From the NCBI RefSeq assembly GCF_002379585.1, contig NZ_DFUE01000030.1, forward strand, positions 1 through 64,000: 64,000 nt of DNA. Reading direction: 5' to 3'. Under the pieces are notes generated by a model. The model saw only the letters and a program-made list of their open reading frames with translations. It was not told where the DNA came from and searched no databases. The position numbers and the translations under genes are program-made. The stretch is from Pseudomonas sp. UBA4194. GTDB lineage: Bacteria; Pseudomonadota; Gammaproteobacteria; Pseudomonadales; Pseudomonadaceae. Positions 37,289 through 45,840 of this stretch are shown piece after piece. How positions within the stretch are numbered: the first letter of the stretch is position 1; the number at the start of each line of letters is the position of its first letter.

Positions 37289-37407
37289 GACGGTACTCTG
37301 ATGTGATTCAGTGACATGCTACCTCCGGGAGCGGGAAGCATAGTCGCTATTGCTCGGGAGTGCTTGTAGCCATGGCAGGCAGGTGCGCTGCCACGGCGTT
37401 CGCAAAT

Positions 37408-38553
37408 CTACGGCGCCATCAGCCCCCCATCGATGTCCACGATGTTGCGCGCGCCGCTGTTACCCATGGTCAGGTCGAGTTCCCGGCGCAGCATCCGGGC
37501 CGTGTGCAAGGCTCCGGCTTCACCGCCCATGGCCGTGCCGTAGAGAAATGCCCTGCCGACCATGACGGCCTGGGCACCCAGGGCCAACGCCTTGAAGATG
37601 TCACTGCCGCGCTGGATATTGCTGTCCATGAGGACGGTCAGCCGGCCGGCGGCGGCCTCGACGATGGCGGGCAGTGCGTCGATCGGTGCTACAGCGCTGT
37701 CCAGATTGCGCGCGCCATGGTTGGACACCACCACGCCATCCACACCATGGTCGATGGCCCGCAGCGCATCATCGGCGCGCACGATACCTTTGAGCACGAG
37801 GTTGCCCTTCCAGATTTCCCGCAGCCTGGCCACATGTGCCCAGGTCAGCTGCGGCGTATGCTCCAGGCGTTGCTTGCTTCCGCCACCCAGGATGGTCTGC
37901 CGATAGGCCTGGGGATAGTTGGCGAAGCTGGGTGCACCGCCATTGATCATGTAACGGCCCAGCACCTTGGCCAGCCAGTGGGGATGGCACATCACGTCCA
38001 GGGTATTGCGTACCGAGTATTTGAACGGCATGCCCATGCCATTGCGCACGTTGTATTCCCGATTGGCGTAGACGGGGGTGTCCACGGTCAGCACCAGTGT
38101 TTCAGCCCCAGACTGTCGTGCGCGCTCCACCAGTGCCTCGGACATTGCCTGGTGCTCCCAGAGATACAGCTGGAACCACAGGTTGGCGCGGCTGTTGGCG
38201 GCGATTTCCTCGACACAGGTAATGGCTTCGGTGGCGGCGCAGAACGCAATGCCGGCTTGCGCCGCCGCCTTGGCCAGGGCGATTTCGCCTTTGTACCAGA
38301 CCAGCCCTGCGCAGGCCGTGGGGGCGACCACGATCGGGATCTGCAGCGTCTTGCCGAACAGCTGGGTGGAGGTGCTGCGGGGGCTCGCACCCTGCAGAAT
38401 GCGCGGGGCGATCCGCTTCTGTTCGAAAGCACGGCGGTTATGCGCCATGCCGCTTTCGTCTTCGGTGCCACGATCGATGTACTCGAAAATGGCGCGGGGC
38501 AGGGTGCGCCTTGCACTGCGGCGCAAGTCTGCAAAATTCAACGCGTCGATCAC
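37408..38553 (-). CDS. FMN-dependent alpha-hydroxyacid dehydrogenase/oxidase
   Basis: The product has 381 residues of the lactate/mandelate/glycolate dehydrogenase family. Visible are FEYIDRGTEDE at the N-terminus, the FMN- and substrate-binding VVAPTACAGLVW, LVLKGIVRADDA with the FMN lysine, the catalytic histidine in VSNHGARNLD, and DSNIQRGSDIFKAL. It oxidises an L-2-hydroxy acid, passing electrons to the respiratory chain or oxygen. The start is GTG at 38553 with AAGGACA upstream. It is divergent from the XRE-cupin regulator and shares a regulatory element with the ABC/FAD-enzyme promoter at 44.3 kb. Confidence 0.87.
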   Translation of the reverse strand: MIDALNFADLRRSARRTLPRAIFEYIDRGTEDESGMAHNRRAFEQKRIAPRILQGASPRSTSTQLFGKTLQIPIVVAPTACAGLVWYKGEIALAKAAAQAGIAFCAATEAITCVEEIAANSRANLWFQLYLWEHQAMSEALVERARQSGAETLVLTVDTPVYANREYNVRNGMGMPFKYSVRNTLDVMCHPHWLAKVLGRYMINGGAPSFANYPQAYRQTILGGGSKQRLEHTPQLTWAHVARLREIWKGNLVLKGIVRADDALRAIDHGVDGVVVSNHGARNLDSAVAPIDALPAIVEAAAGRLTVLMDSNIQRGSDIFKALALGAQAVMVGRAFLYGTAMGGEAGALHTARMLRRELDLTMGNSGARNIVDIDGGLMAP

Positions 38554-38581
38554 CGCTTCTGTCCTTGTGCACTTTAATTAG

Positions 38582-38615
38582 ACTAAAGGCTATATCTATC
38601 ACTATACGAGAATTA
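38582..38615. promoter_or_regulatory. conserved element A (shared with 44301-44335)
   Basis: ACTAAAGGC, a 10-base spacer and ACTATACGAGAATT lie between the divergent hydroxyacid dehydrogenase and XRE-cupin genes. The 14-base block ACTATACGAGAATT (38601-38614) recurs exactly on the other strand at 44303-44316, again preceded by ACTAAAAGGC with a 9-base spacer. This is most likely the operator of the XRE-cupin regulator. Confidence 0.7.
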
Positions 38616-38703
38616 ACTCTGGATGAGAGAATCCGCGGGTTGACTGCTTTGCCGCAACGTACAAACCTATAAAGCTGCACGCTATTTCTGATCAAGGACT
38701 GCT

Positions 38704-39321
38704 ATGGACTTCCAACTCGCACTGGACCGACCCGAGGCCGATTTCACCGAAATCGCCGATGACGAGGCGCCCATCGACATTGGCGCTCGGGTCCGCTCGC
38801 TGCGCCACGAGCGCAAATGGACCTTGACCCAGACGGCGAAATTCACCGGTCTGTCGCTGTCTGCGTTGTCCAAGATCGAGCGCAACGAGTTATCGCCCAC
38901 GCTCAGCAGCCTGAGCAAGATCGCCAAGGGCTTTGGCATCGAGGTGGTCAACCTGCTGTCTGATAACGAGCGGCCGTTTGCGGTCGGGCGGCGGAGTTTG
39001 AACCGCCACGCGCATGGGCTTCAGGTGGCGACCACGACATGCCAGAACACCTGGCTGGCGGCCGACCTGAAACACAAACGCATGCTGCCGATGAAATCTC
39101 GAGTCGTGGCCAAGCATCCCGATGAGTACAGCGAATGGCCCAGCCATGCGGGCGAGCTGTTCGTGTATGTGTTGTCCGGCTGTCTGGTGATTCATTCGCA
39201 ACTCTACGCACCGCTCCGGTTGGAGCCTGGCGATAGCTTGTATTACGACGCCCGCGCCGGTCACAAGTGGACCAGCGAAGGTGTCGATGAAGCCGTGGTG
39301 CTGTGGGTCTACGTCGACTGA
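38704..39321 (+). CDS. XRE-family regulator with C-terminal cupin domain
   Basis: The product has 205 residues. The helix-turn-helix is at about residues 25-80 (VRSLRHERKWTLTQTAKF, GLSLSALSKIERNELSPTL). The cupin at residues 115-205 ends in EPGDSLYYDARAGHKW. Regulators of this build (PuuR-like) usually control amino-acid or polyamine breakdown with a small ligand in the cupin. AAGGA precedes the ATG. Element A in its promoter and element B at 44.3 kb define the probable regulon: hydroxyacid dehydrogenase, itself, the ABC/DapA operon and the FAD-linked dehydrogenase. Confidence 0.88.
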   Translation: MDFQLALDRPEADFTEIADDEAPIDIGARVRSLRHERKWTLTQTAKFTGLSLSALSKIERNELSPTLSSLSKIAKGFGIEVVNLLSDNERPFAVGRRSLNRHAHGLQVATTTCQNTWLAADLKHKRMLPMKSRVVAKHPDEYSEWPSHAGELFVYVLSGCLVIHSQLYAPLRLEPGDSLYYDARAGHKWTSEGVDEAVVLWVYVD

Positions 39322-39332
39322 GTGAAGCCGCG

Positions 39333-40247
39333 TTACAGGGCTTGAGCGGCAGGCAACACACCGCTGGTGCGCAGGTCGTCCATAGCCAACCGCAGGCGCT
39401 CCACGGTCAGTTCACCGGGCGCCTGCAACGGCGACAGCACATCGCCGCAGTCCTGATCGATCATCTTCATCGCCGCTTTCAACGGCCCAGGGTTGGCCTC
39501 GGCGAACAAGGCGCCCAACAGCGGCAACAGCCGGCGCTGCCCGGCAATGCCTTCATCGAACTGGCCAGTGCGGAAAATCTCGTACAGCCGCAGCCAGTAA
39601 TCCGGCAGCAGCGGCGATGAAGCCAGGATTCCGCCCCGCGCACCGAGTGCCGCATGAGCGGGATAGAGCAGGTCTTCACCCGACAGCATCTGAAAGTCCG
39701 AAGTGGTCAGCGTCATGACTTCATTGAAGTGGGCCATATCGGTATTGCAGGCTTTCATGCCGAAAATCGAGCCATCGGCTTCCATGTCGGCGATGGTCTG
39801 GGCCTCGGTGACGATTCGCGTCCGATAGGGCACGTCATAGAACAGGATCGGCATGTCCACCGCATCGCGATACGCCCGGAAATACTCACGAATACCGCTT
39901 TGGGTGGGCGAGACGTAGAACGGCGTCACTGCCAGCAAGCCATCTGCACCGGCCGCCTTGAACGCCTTGCCGGCGCAGACCGATTCGGCAAACCCTGGCG
40001 AGACCATGCCGGCAATCACCGGAATGCGGCCATCGGCAACTTCCACGGTGATTGCCACCACCCGCTCACGGGCCTGGGGTGAAAGGGCGGTGTACTCACC
40101 CGTGCCACCAATGGGCACCAGCCCCTGTACGCCGGCGGCAATCAGGTTGTGCAACAGCTTGCGCAGGGCAGTGTCGTCCACCGCGCCGTCAGCCGTGACC
40201 GGCGTGGGGAAGGGCGGCAGGATGCCATGCAAGAGAGGGACTGACAT
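39333..40247 (-). CDS. DapA-family class I aldolase/lyase
   Basis: The product has 304 residues. It is a TIM barrel of the dihydrodipicolinate synthase/N-acetylneuraminate lyase superfamily, with GGTGEYTAL near residue 45, the tyrosine in FYDVPYRT and the Schiff-base lysine in GMKACNTD. The position as the last gene of a catabolic ABC operon speaks against a lysine-biosynthesis role; a 2-oxo-acid aldolase (for example for a 4-hydroxy- or deoxy-2-oxo acid) is more likely. The ATG at 40247 has AGGA 8 bases upstream; an earlier ATG at 40265 has no ribosome site. Confidence 0.83.
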   Translation of the reverse strand: MSVPLLHGILPPFPTPVTADGAVDDTALRKLLHNLIAAGVQGLVPIGGTGEYTALSPQARERVVAITVEVADGRIPVIAGMVSPGFAESVCAGKAFKAAGADGLLAVTPFYVSPTQSGIREYFRAYRDAVDMPILFYDVPYRTRIVTEAQTIADMEADGSIFGMKACNTDMAHFNEVMTLTTSDFQMLSGEDLLYPAHAALGARGGILASSPLLPDYWLRLYEIFRTGQFDEGIAGQRRLLPLLGALFAEANPGPLKAAMKMIDQDCGDVLSPLQAPGELTVERLRLAMDDLRTSGVLPAAQAL

Positions 40248-40271
40248 AACGGCGTTCCTATTCATGAGAAG

Positions 40272-42080
40272 TCATTTGAGCTGACGTTGGCTGTCGCGGC
40301 TGCTCAACCGGTTCGCCAGCAACAGCACTACAGCGATCAATGCCAGCAGCAAGGTGGAGACGGCGGAGAGCAGCGGGTTGACCTGTAGGATCGCGCTGTC
40401 CCACATCTGCTTGGGCAGTGTGGCTTGCATGCCACCACTGACGAACAGCGACAGGGTCAGCTCGTCGAACGAGGTCACGAAGGCGAACAGGAAGGCGGCG
40501 AGCAAGCCGCCGCGCAGCAGGGGCAGGGTCACGTAGCGCAGCGCGCGCCAGCGGTTGGCGCCCAGGCTCCAGGCAGCGTTGTCGTAGCGCTGGTCGTAGT
40601 TCTTCAGCACCGCCATCACGCTGACCACCACATAGGGCACAGCCAGAATGGTGTGGCCCAGTACCAACCCGGTGACGCTGCCAATCAACGCCAGTTTGGA
40701 AAACAGATAGAACAGCGCCACGGCGATCACGATGCGAGGCAGGATCAGCGGCGATAGCAGGAACGCCAGCACCAGGGCATTGCCACGCTTGAGCCCGCGC
40801 ATCAGGCCGAAGGCTGCGGGCGTACCGATCAGCATCGACAGCAGCGCGGTGAGCAAGGCGACCTGCACCGAGCGCAAGGTGGCAGCAACCCACGCCGGCG
40901 ACTCCAGATAGGCTTCGTACCACTGCCAGCTGAAGCCCTTGGGCGGCCAATCCAGCACCGAGGTTTCAGTGAAGGAGATGGGCACCATGACGAAGGCCGG
41001 GGCCACCAGGAAAAACAGAATGACCAGCACCACCAGCCACAGGCACCAGCGGCCCACAGGCCGACGCCGACGGGTGGGTGATGTTCCTGCCAACGGTGAC
41101 AGCAGCCTGATCAGCAGGTCGCTTGCCCGGCCCAGCGCCGCCAGAATGACATTGCCAACGCGGGACAGCAGGCGCGAGCCGCCGGCTTTGCTTGGGGTAT
41201 GTGCACCACCGGCCAGGGTCGACATGCCGAAGACGCGGTCGTACACCAGAAACACCACCAGCACAGCCACCAGCAGCAGGACCGACAAGGCCCCGGCGAA
41301 CTCCCAGTTCAACATCTCCTGCACCTGCTGGATGATCAACTGCGGCAGCATGATGTCCCGTGGGCTGCCGAGCAGGGCGGGGGTGATGAAAAAGCCCAGG
41401 GCGGTAATGAATACCAGCAGGCCCCCGGCTGCCACGCCAGGCATCGACAACGGAAAGTAGATGCGCCAGAAGGTGCTACCGGGTGGTGCGCCCAGGGTCA
41501 TCGATGCACGTGACAGGTTCGCGTCGATGTTGTCCAGCACCGAGAGCATGGTGATCACGCACAGGGGCATCAGGGCATGCAGCATGCCGATCATCACCGC
41601 GCTGAAGTTGTACAGCAACTCAGCGGGCGCGTCGGTCAGGCCCACTGCTTGCAGCCATTGGTTGAACAGCCCGTTGCGCCCCAACAGCACGATCCAGGCG
41701 AAGGTGCGTACCAGAAAGCTGGTCCAGAACGGCAGCATCAGCCAGAACATCAGCCGGGCACGCGTCTTGTTCTGAGTGGTGGCGATCAGATAGGCCACGG
41801 GGTAGCCGAACAATACGGCAAAGAGGGTGGTCCAGCCGGCGCACTGCAGGGTGATGACCAGCACTCGCCAGTAGATATCCCGCGACAGCAGGCGGTCGTA
41901 GTTGTACAGCGACAACTCGCCCTTACGGACAATGCTCAGGCCCAGAAACTCGGCGACCGGGTACACCATCAGCAGCATCAGAAACAGCACTGCGGGCAGG
42001 ACCATCATCCACGGTTTGAGGCGAAAGGGTCGGCGCATGGATGCCTGGGCCAGCCCCACTTCCAGGGTGGCCTGAGTCAT
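40272..42080 (-). CDS. fused PotB-PotC-type ABC permease
   Basis: The product has 602 residues and contains both permease halves in one chain. The first half (residues 1-290) has WRIYFPLSMPGVAAG, the coupling motif of PotB-like proteins. The linker at about 300-350 is rich in Arg/Ser/Gly (SPTRRRRPVG). The second half has LRYVTLPLLRGGLLAA of PotC-like proteins. Each half has about six helices. In spermidine/putrescine and opine-type importers these are separate genes. AGGAGG precedes the ATG. It overlaps the ATPase gene by 4 bases. Confidence 0.88.
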   Translation of the reverse strand: MTQATLEVGLAQASMRRPFRLKPWMMVLPAVLFLMLLMVYPVAEFLGLSIVRKGELSLYNYDRLLSRDIYWRVLVITLQCAGWTTLFAVLFGYPVAYLIATTQNKTRARLMFWLMLPFWTSFLVRTFAWIVLLGRNGLFNQWLQAVGLTDAPAELLYNFSAVMIGMLHALMPLCVITMLSVLDNIDANLSRASMTLGAPPGSTFWRIYFPLSMPGVAAGGLLVFITALGFFITPALLGSPRDIMLPQLIIQQVQEMLNWEFAGALSVLLLVAVLVVFLVYDRVFGMSTLAGGAHTPSKAGGSRLLSRVGNVILAALGRASDLLIRLLSPLAGTSPTRRRRPVGRWCLWLVVLVILFFLVAPAFVMVPISFTETSVLDWPPKGFSWQWYEAYLESPAWVAATLRSVQVALLTALLSMLIGTPAAFGLMRGLKRGNALVLAFLLSPLILPRIVIAVALFYLFSKLALIGSVTGLVLGHTILAVPYVVVSVMAVLKNYDQRYDNAAWSLGANRWRALRYVTLPLLRGGLLAAFLFAFVTSFDELTLSLFVSGGMQATLPKQMWDSAILQVNPLLSAVSTLLLALIAVVLLLANRLSSRDSQRQLK

Positions 42081-43171
42081 GCGGCCTCCTGGGTCGGCGT
42101 GGCGGGCAGCAGCACCGTATCCGAGGGATGCCAGACCACCCACACGGCCTGGCCGGGCTGACTGGTCAGGCCCTGCTCGAAGGTCAGCCCGGCCACCATC
42201 AAGGTTGCACCGCCGGCAGTGGTGATCAACGACCGCGTGACGCCGCCGGTGAAGATCACCTCGGTCAACACCCCCTGTATCGAGTTCAGGCCAGGTTCCG
42301 GTGCACTGGCCAGGCGCATGCGCTCGGGCCGCACCATCCAGTTCAGCGGGCCGCTATGAGCGCCGACCGCGTGCAAGGAACCGCCCAATTCTGCACTGCT
42401 GATGGTCACCAGGGCCTCGCCCTGACTGACCGCCTGGCCGGACAGGATGTTCGATTCGCCCAGGAAGTCGGCGGCGAACACGGTGCGGGGCCGGAAGTAC
42501 AGATCATTGGGCGTACCAATCTGCTCGATATGGCCATGGTTCATCAGGCAGACCCGATCCGACATGGTCAGGGTTTCTTCCTGATCGTGGGTGACGTACA
42601 GAATGGTCGTGCCCAGCTGCTTGTGCAGGCGTTTGATTTCCAGCTGCAGTTGGTCGCGCAGCTTCTTGTCCAGAGCGCCCAGAGGTTCGTCCATCAGAAT
42701 GATGCTGGGCTGGTAGACGATGCAACGTGCCAGGGCAATGCGCTGCTGCTGGCCACCCGAAAGCTCGCGCGGATAGCGCTGGGCGACATGGGGCAGTTGC
42801 ACCAGCTCCAGAACGTCCCTGACCTGCTTGTCGATCTGTGCCGAAGGATGCCGACGCATGCGCAGCGGGAAGGCAATGTTCTCGGCAATGGTCAGGTGCG
42901 GAAACAGGGCATAGCTCTGGAACACCATGCCGATGTCCCGCTCGTAAGGCGGCGCATAGGTGGCCAGTTGACCATCTATCCACAAGTTGCCACCGTCCGG
43001 TTCCATGAGTCCGGCAACCATCATCAACAGGGTGGTCTTGCCCGATCCCGAAGGACCCAACAGGGTAAGGAACTCGCCCTGACGCAGCTCCAGGCTGGTT
43101 TCCTTGAGTGCGACGAAAGAGCCAAAGCGCTTGTGCACGCCATCGACCCGCAATTTGATCGTTGTTGCCAT
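42077..43171 (-). CDS. PotA-like ABC transporter ATPase
   Basis: The product has 364 residues. It has Walker A GPSGSGKTTLLMMV, Q-loop MVFQSYALFPHLT, signature LSGGQQQRIALAR, Walker B IILMDEPLGALD and H-loop YVTHDQEE, plus a C-terminal TOBE domain. It energises the importer made with the fused permease and the Tat-exported binding protein. The ATG at 43171 was taken, with GAGGA upstream, instead of earlier in-frame starts. Confidence 0.92.
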   Translation of the reverse strand: MATTIKLRVDGVHKRFGSFVALKETSLELRQGEFLTLLGPSGSGKTTLLMMVAGLMEPDGGNLWIDGQLATYAPPYERDIGMVFQSYALFPHLTIAENIAFPLRMRRHPSAQIDKQVRDVLELVQLPHVAQRYPRELSGGQQQRIALARCIVYQPSIILMDEPLGALDKKLRDQLQLEIKRLHKQLGTTILYVTHDQEETLTMSDRVCLMNHGHIEQIGTPNDLYFRPRTVFAADFLGESNILSGQAVSQGEALVTISSAELGGSLHAVGAHSGPLNWMVRPERMRLASAPEPGLNSIQGVLTEVIFTGGVTRSLITTAGGATLMVAGLTFEQGLTSQPGQAVWVVWHPSDTVLLPATPTQEAA

Positions 43172-43191
43172 AACGTCATTCCTCAGCGCGG

Positions 43192-44283
43192 TCAGCCCAG
43201 AATCCATTCATTGAACTGGTCCAGGGCTTCGCTCTTGTTCTCGGCCCAGTAGTCGTTGTCGATGCCGATACCCAGCTTGATGTTGTCCGGGTGGGTGGCC
43301 AGGTCGCGGGCGCGGTCGGCGGGGATGTACTGGAACGCCTCAGGCTGGGTCGGACCGTTCATGACGTACTCGGTCAACTTGGCCTGACGCTTGGCGTCGC
43401 AGGCAAAGGCGATGAACTGGCGACACAGGTCGGCCTTCGGCGTGCCCTTGAGAATCGCCCACACATCGACACCCCAGATGTGCTGGTTCCAGGAGATCGC
43501 CACCGGCGCCCCGGCGTCCCGCGCAGCCAGGATACGGCTGGCCCAGGTCGGCATCATGTCCACTTCGCCGCTGCTGAACATCTGCGTGGCCTGGGCACCG
43601 GAGGTCCACCATGCGGCAATTTCGGGGCGGATCTTGTCCAGTGAAGCGAAGGCGCGGTCCAGGTCACAGGGGTACACGGCATCGGGCGCTACACCGTCGG
43701 CCATCAGGGCTTGCTCGACACTGTCGAAGGGGTATTTGCGTAAACCACGACGGCCTGGAAATTGCTCCGCGTCCCAGAACTCCTTCCACGAGTTGGGGAC
43801 CTTCTTGACCTTCTCGGTGTTGTAGCCGATGGCCGTGGAGTAGATGTCCGAGCCGATGGCATAGGGGGTACGGTATTGCGCTGGAATGGTCTTGATGACC
43901 GGGTGGTCGTCGAGCTTGTGCGCCTCGATCAGCCCGGCGGCCGCCAGTTGGTTGATACTCGACAGGCTCATGGAGCCGCCGATGTCCCAGGTGTAATTGC
44001 CGGTTTCGACCATGCTGCGGATTTCGGCGGTGGGCTCGGCGGCCGACGTGATGCCGACCACTTCGATGCCGGTCTCTTTGAAGAAGGGGTCGAAGAACGT
44101 CTCCTTGAAGCCCTGGGTCCAGTTGCCGCCCGGATCGCGAATCATGATGCGCTTGCTTTCGGCCCGCGCGGAGCCGATGAAGTAGGGCGCTGCGGCGATA
44201 CCGACACCGGCCACACCCACTGTCTTGAGGAACGATCGGCGTGAACTTCCCATGCTTTCGGACCCTTTGCTCGTGTCAGACAT
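43192..44283 (-). CDS. Tat-exported PotD-like ABC binding protein
   Basis: The product has 363 residues. The twin-arginine signal SSRRSFLKTVGVAGVGIAAA is followed by cleavage near ARA-ES. The mature part (TFFDPFFKETGIEVVG, TWDIGGSMSLSSINQLAAAG) belongs to the polyamine/opine/iron-type binding proteins. It is the first gene of the minus-strand operon binding protein, ATPase, fused permease, DapA-like aldolase. An internal ATG at 44253 is a possible alternative start. Conserved element B lies just upstream. Confidence 0.9.
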   Translation of the reverse strand: MSDTSKGSESMGSSRRSFLKTVGVAGVGIAAAPYFIGSARAESKRIMIRDPGGNWTQGFKETFFDPFFKETGIEVVGITSAAEPTAEIRSMVETGNYTWDIGGSMSLSSINQLAAAGLIEAHKLDDHPVIKTIPAQYRTPYAIGSDIYSTAIGYNTEKVKKVPNSWKEFWDAEQFPGRRGLRKYPFDSVEQALMADGVAPDAVYPCDLDRAFASLDKIRPEIAAWWTSGAQATQMFSSGEVDMMPTWASRILAARDAGAPVAISWNQHIWGVDVWAILKGTPKADLCRQFIAFACDAKRQAKLTEYVMNGPTQPEAFQYIPADRARDLATHPDNIKLGIGIDNDYWAENKSEALDQFNEWILG

Positions 44284-44300
44284 TCCGATCTTGCCCTATA

Positions 44301-44335
44301 AAAATTCTCGTATAGTAATAATCTTGCCTTTTAGT
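44301..44335. promoter_or_regulatory. conserved element B (matches 38582-38615)
   Basis: On the minus strand it reads ACTAAAAGGC, nine bases, ACTATACGAGAATT. It lies between the divergent binding-protein gene (ATG 44283) and FAD-linked dehydrogenase gene (ATG 44419). The match to element A strongly suggests shared control by the XRE-cupin protein. Its closeness to the 44283 start codon fits a repressor site over the promoter. Confidence 0.7.
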
Positions 44336-44418
44336 GGATGCAAGAGTTATTTTTGTGGAATGCAAGCGCTGGGCCACAATGCCGTCAGCCTGGGCCATGG
44401 GAATTTCGAGGAGCTGTC

Positions 44419-45837
44419 ATGCCAAGCAATGCGTTCATAGAAGCGGCACGGGCCATCGTCGGTCCTGCCAACCTGCTGACCGAAGCCGAGGATCTGCAGG
44501 GCTTCGTCAATGACTGGCGGGATCGCTACCAAGGGCTTGCCTGCGCGGTGGCGCGCCCGGCCAGCACGTCGGAGGTGATGGCGCTGATGCGACTGTGCGC
44601 CGAGCACGGCGTGCCGGTGGTGCCCCAGGGCGGCAACACGGGCCTGTGTGGTGCGGCCACTCCCGATGCCTCGGGCACTGCATTGGTGCTGTGGCTGGGC
44701 CGCTTGAATCGGGTGCGCGAATTCAACGAGGTGGACGGTTGCATAGTGGTAGAGGCCGGTGCGGTGCTACAGCGGATTCAGGAACTTGCCCGCGAGCACG
44801 GCTATTTCTTCCCCATGAGCCTGGGGGCCGAAGGCAGTTGCCAGATCGGTGGCAATATCTCCACCAACGCCGGTGGCACGGCGGTGCTGCGCTACGGTCC
44901 GATGCGCGATCTGGTGCTGGGGCTGGAAGTGGTATTGGCCGATGGCACGCTGTGCAATTGGCTGACCCCGCTGCGCAAGAACACCACCGGCTACGACCTC
45001 AAGCACTTGTTCATCGGTGCCGAGGGCACGCTCGGCATCGTCACGGCCGCCTCCTTGAAAGTATTCCCGGCGCCGCGTCAGCGAGAGTCGGCGATGGTGG
45101 CGTTCCAGGAGGTCGAGTCGGCGCTGACCCTGTTGATCGGCCTGCGCAAACAACTGGGCGACCGTTTGCTGTCCTGCGAGTTGATCAACCGCGCCCAGGT
45201 GCAGACCGTGCTGACGCACATGCAGGGCCCTACCTGGCCGATGGCGGCAGTGCCGCCGTGGGCGCTGATCATCGAGGTTACTGAAACCCTGGACAGCTAC
45301 AGCCTGCGCGAGGCCCTGGAGCAGTTGCTTGGGCAGGCGCTGGAAGATGGAGTGATCGAGGACGCGGTATTGGCGTCATCCAACGCCCAGCAGGAGGCGA
45401 TGTGGAGTGTTCGTCATAGCGTGTCGGAGGCGAACAAGCGAGCTGGCTACGGAGTCACCCACGACACGGCGGTGCCCCTGAGTGGCCAGGCGGTGTTCGT
45501 GCGCAGTGTGGAAAAGCGCTTGGCCGAGGAGTTCGCCGATGGTCAGATGCTGGTCGTCGGGCATATCGGCGACGGCAACCTGCATGTGATCCATATGCTC
45601 GATCCGGCCGCGTACCCGGGTGATGCCCTGAAACAGGCCGCTGTGCGCATCAATCGAATCGTCGATGAGGAAACCTTGGCGCTGGGCGGAGCCATCAGCG
45701 CGGAGCATGGCATCGGCCAAAGCAACAAAGCGCGCCTGGTGCACAGCAAAGGCCAGACGCAGATTGACCTGATGCGCCGGGTCAAGGCCGCTCTGGACCC
45801 AGAAGGGCGGCTCAATCCCGGCAAAGTGATGGACTAG
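44419..45837 (+). CDS. FAD-linked D-2-hydroxyacid dehydrogenase (GlcD/D2HGDH type)
   Basis: The product has 472 residues of the VAO/PCMH flavoprotein family. The FAD-binding part shows VVPQGGNTGLCG and SLGAEGSCQIGGNISTNAGG. The C-terminal part contains the metal-site histidines in VGHIGDGNLHV and the closing SAEHGIGQSNKARL and KAALDPEGRLNPGKV. It oxidises a D-2-hydroxy acid, complementing the L-specific FMN enzyme at 37.4 kb. GAGGAG precedes the ATG at 44419. It converges with the aminotransferase gene, with three bases between the stops. Confidence 0.88.
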   Translation: MPSNAFIEAARAIVGPANLLTEAEDLQGFVNDWRDRYQGLACAVARPASTSEVMALMRLCAEHGVPVVPQGGNTGLCGAATPDASGTALVLWLGRLNRVREFNEVDGCIVVEAGAVLQRIQELAREHGYFFPMSLGAEGSCQIGGNISTNAGGTAVLRYGPMRDLVLGLEVVLADGTLCNWLTPLRKNTTGYDLKHLFIGAEGTLGIVTAASLKVFPAPRQRESAMVAFQEVESALTLLIGLRKQLGDRLLSCELINRAQVQTVLTHMQGPTWPMAAVPPWALIIEVTETLDSYSLREALEQLLGQALEDGVIEDAVLASSNAQQEAMWSVRHSVSEANKRAGYGVTHDTAVPLSGQAVFVRSVEKRLAEEFADGQMLVVGHIGDGNLHVIHMLDPAAYPGDALKQAAVRINRIVDEETLALGGAISAEHGIGQSNKARLVHSKGQTQIDLMRRVKAALDPEGRLNPGKVMD

Positions 45838-45840
45838 GGG

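Noticed and set aside
39333..40247. annotation as dapA of lysine biosynthesis
   Set aside because: Catabolic operon context and the GGTGE and GMKACN motifs differ from typical DapA.
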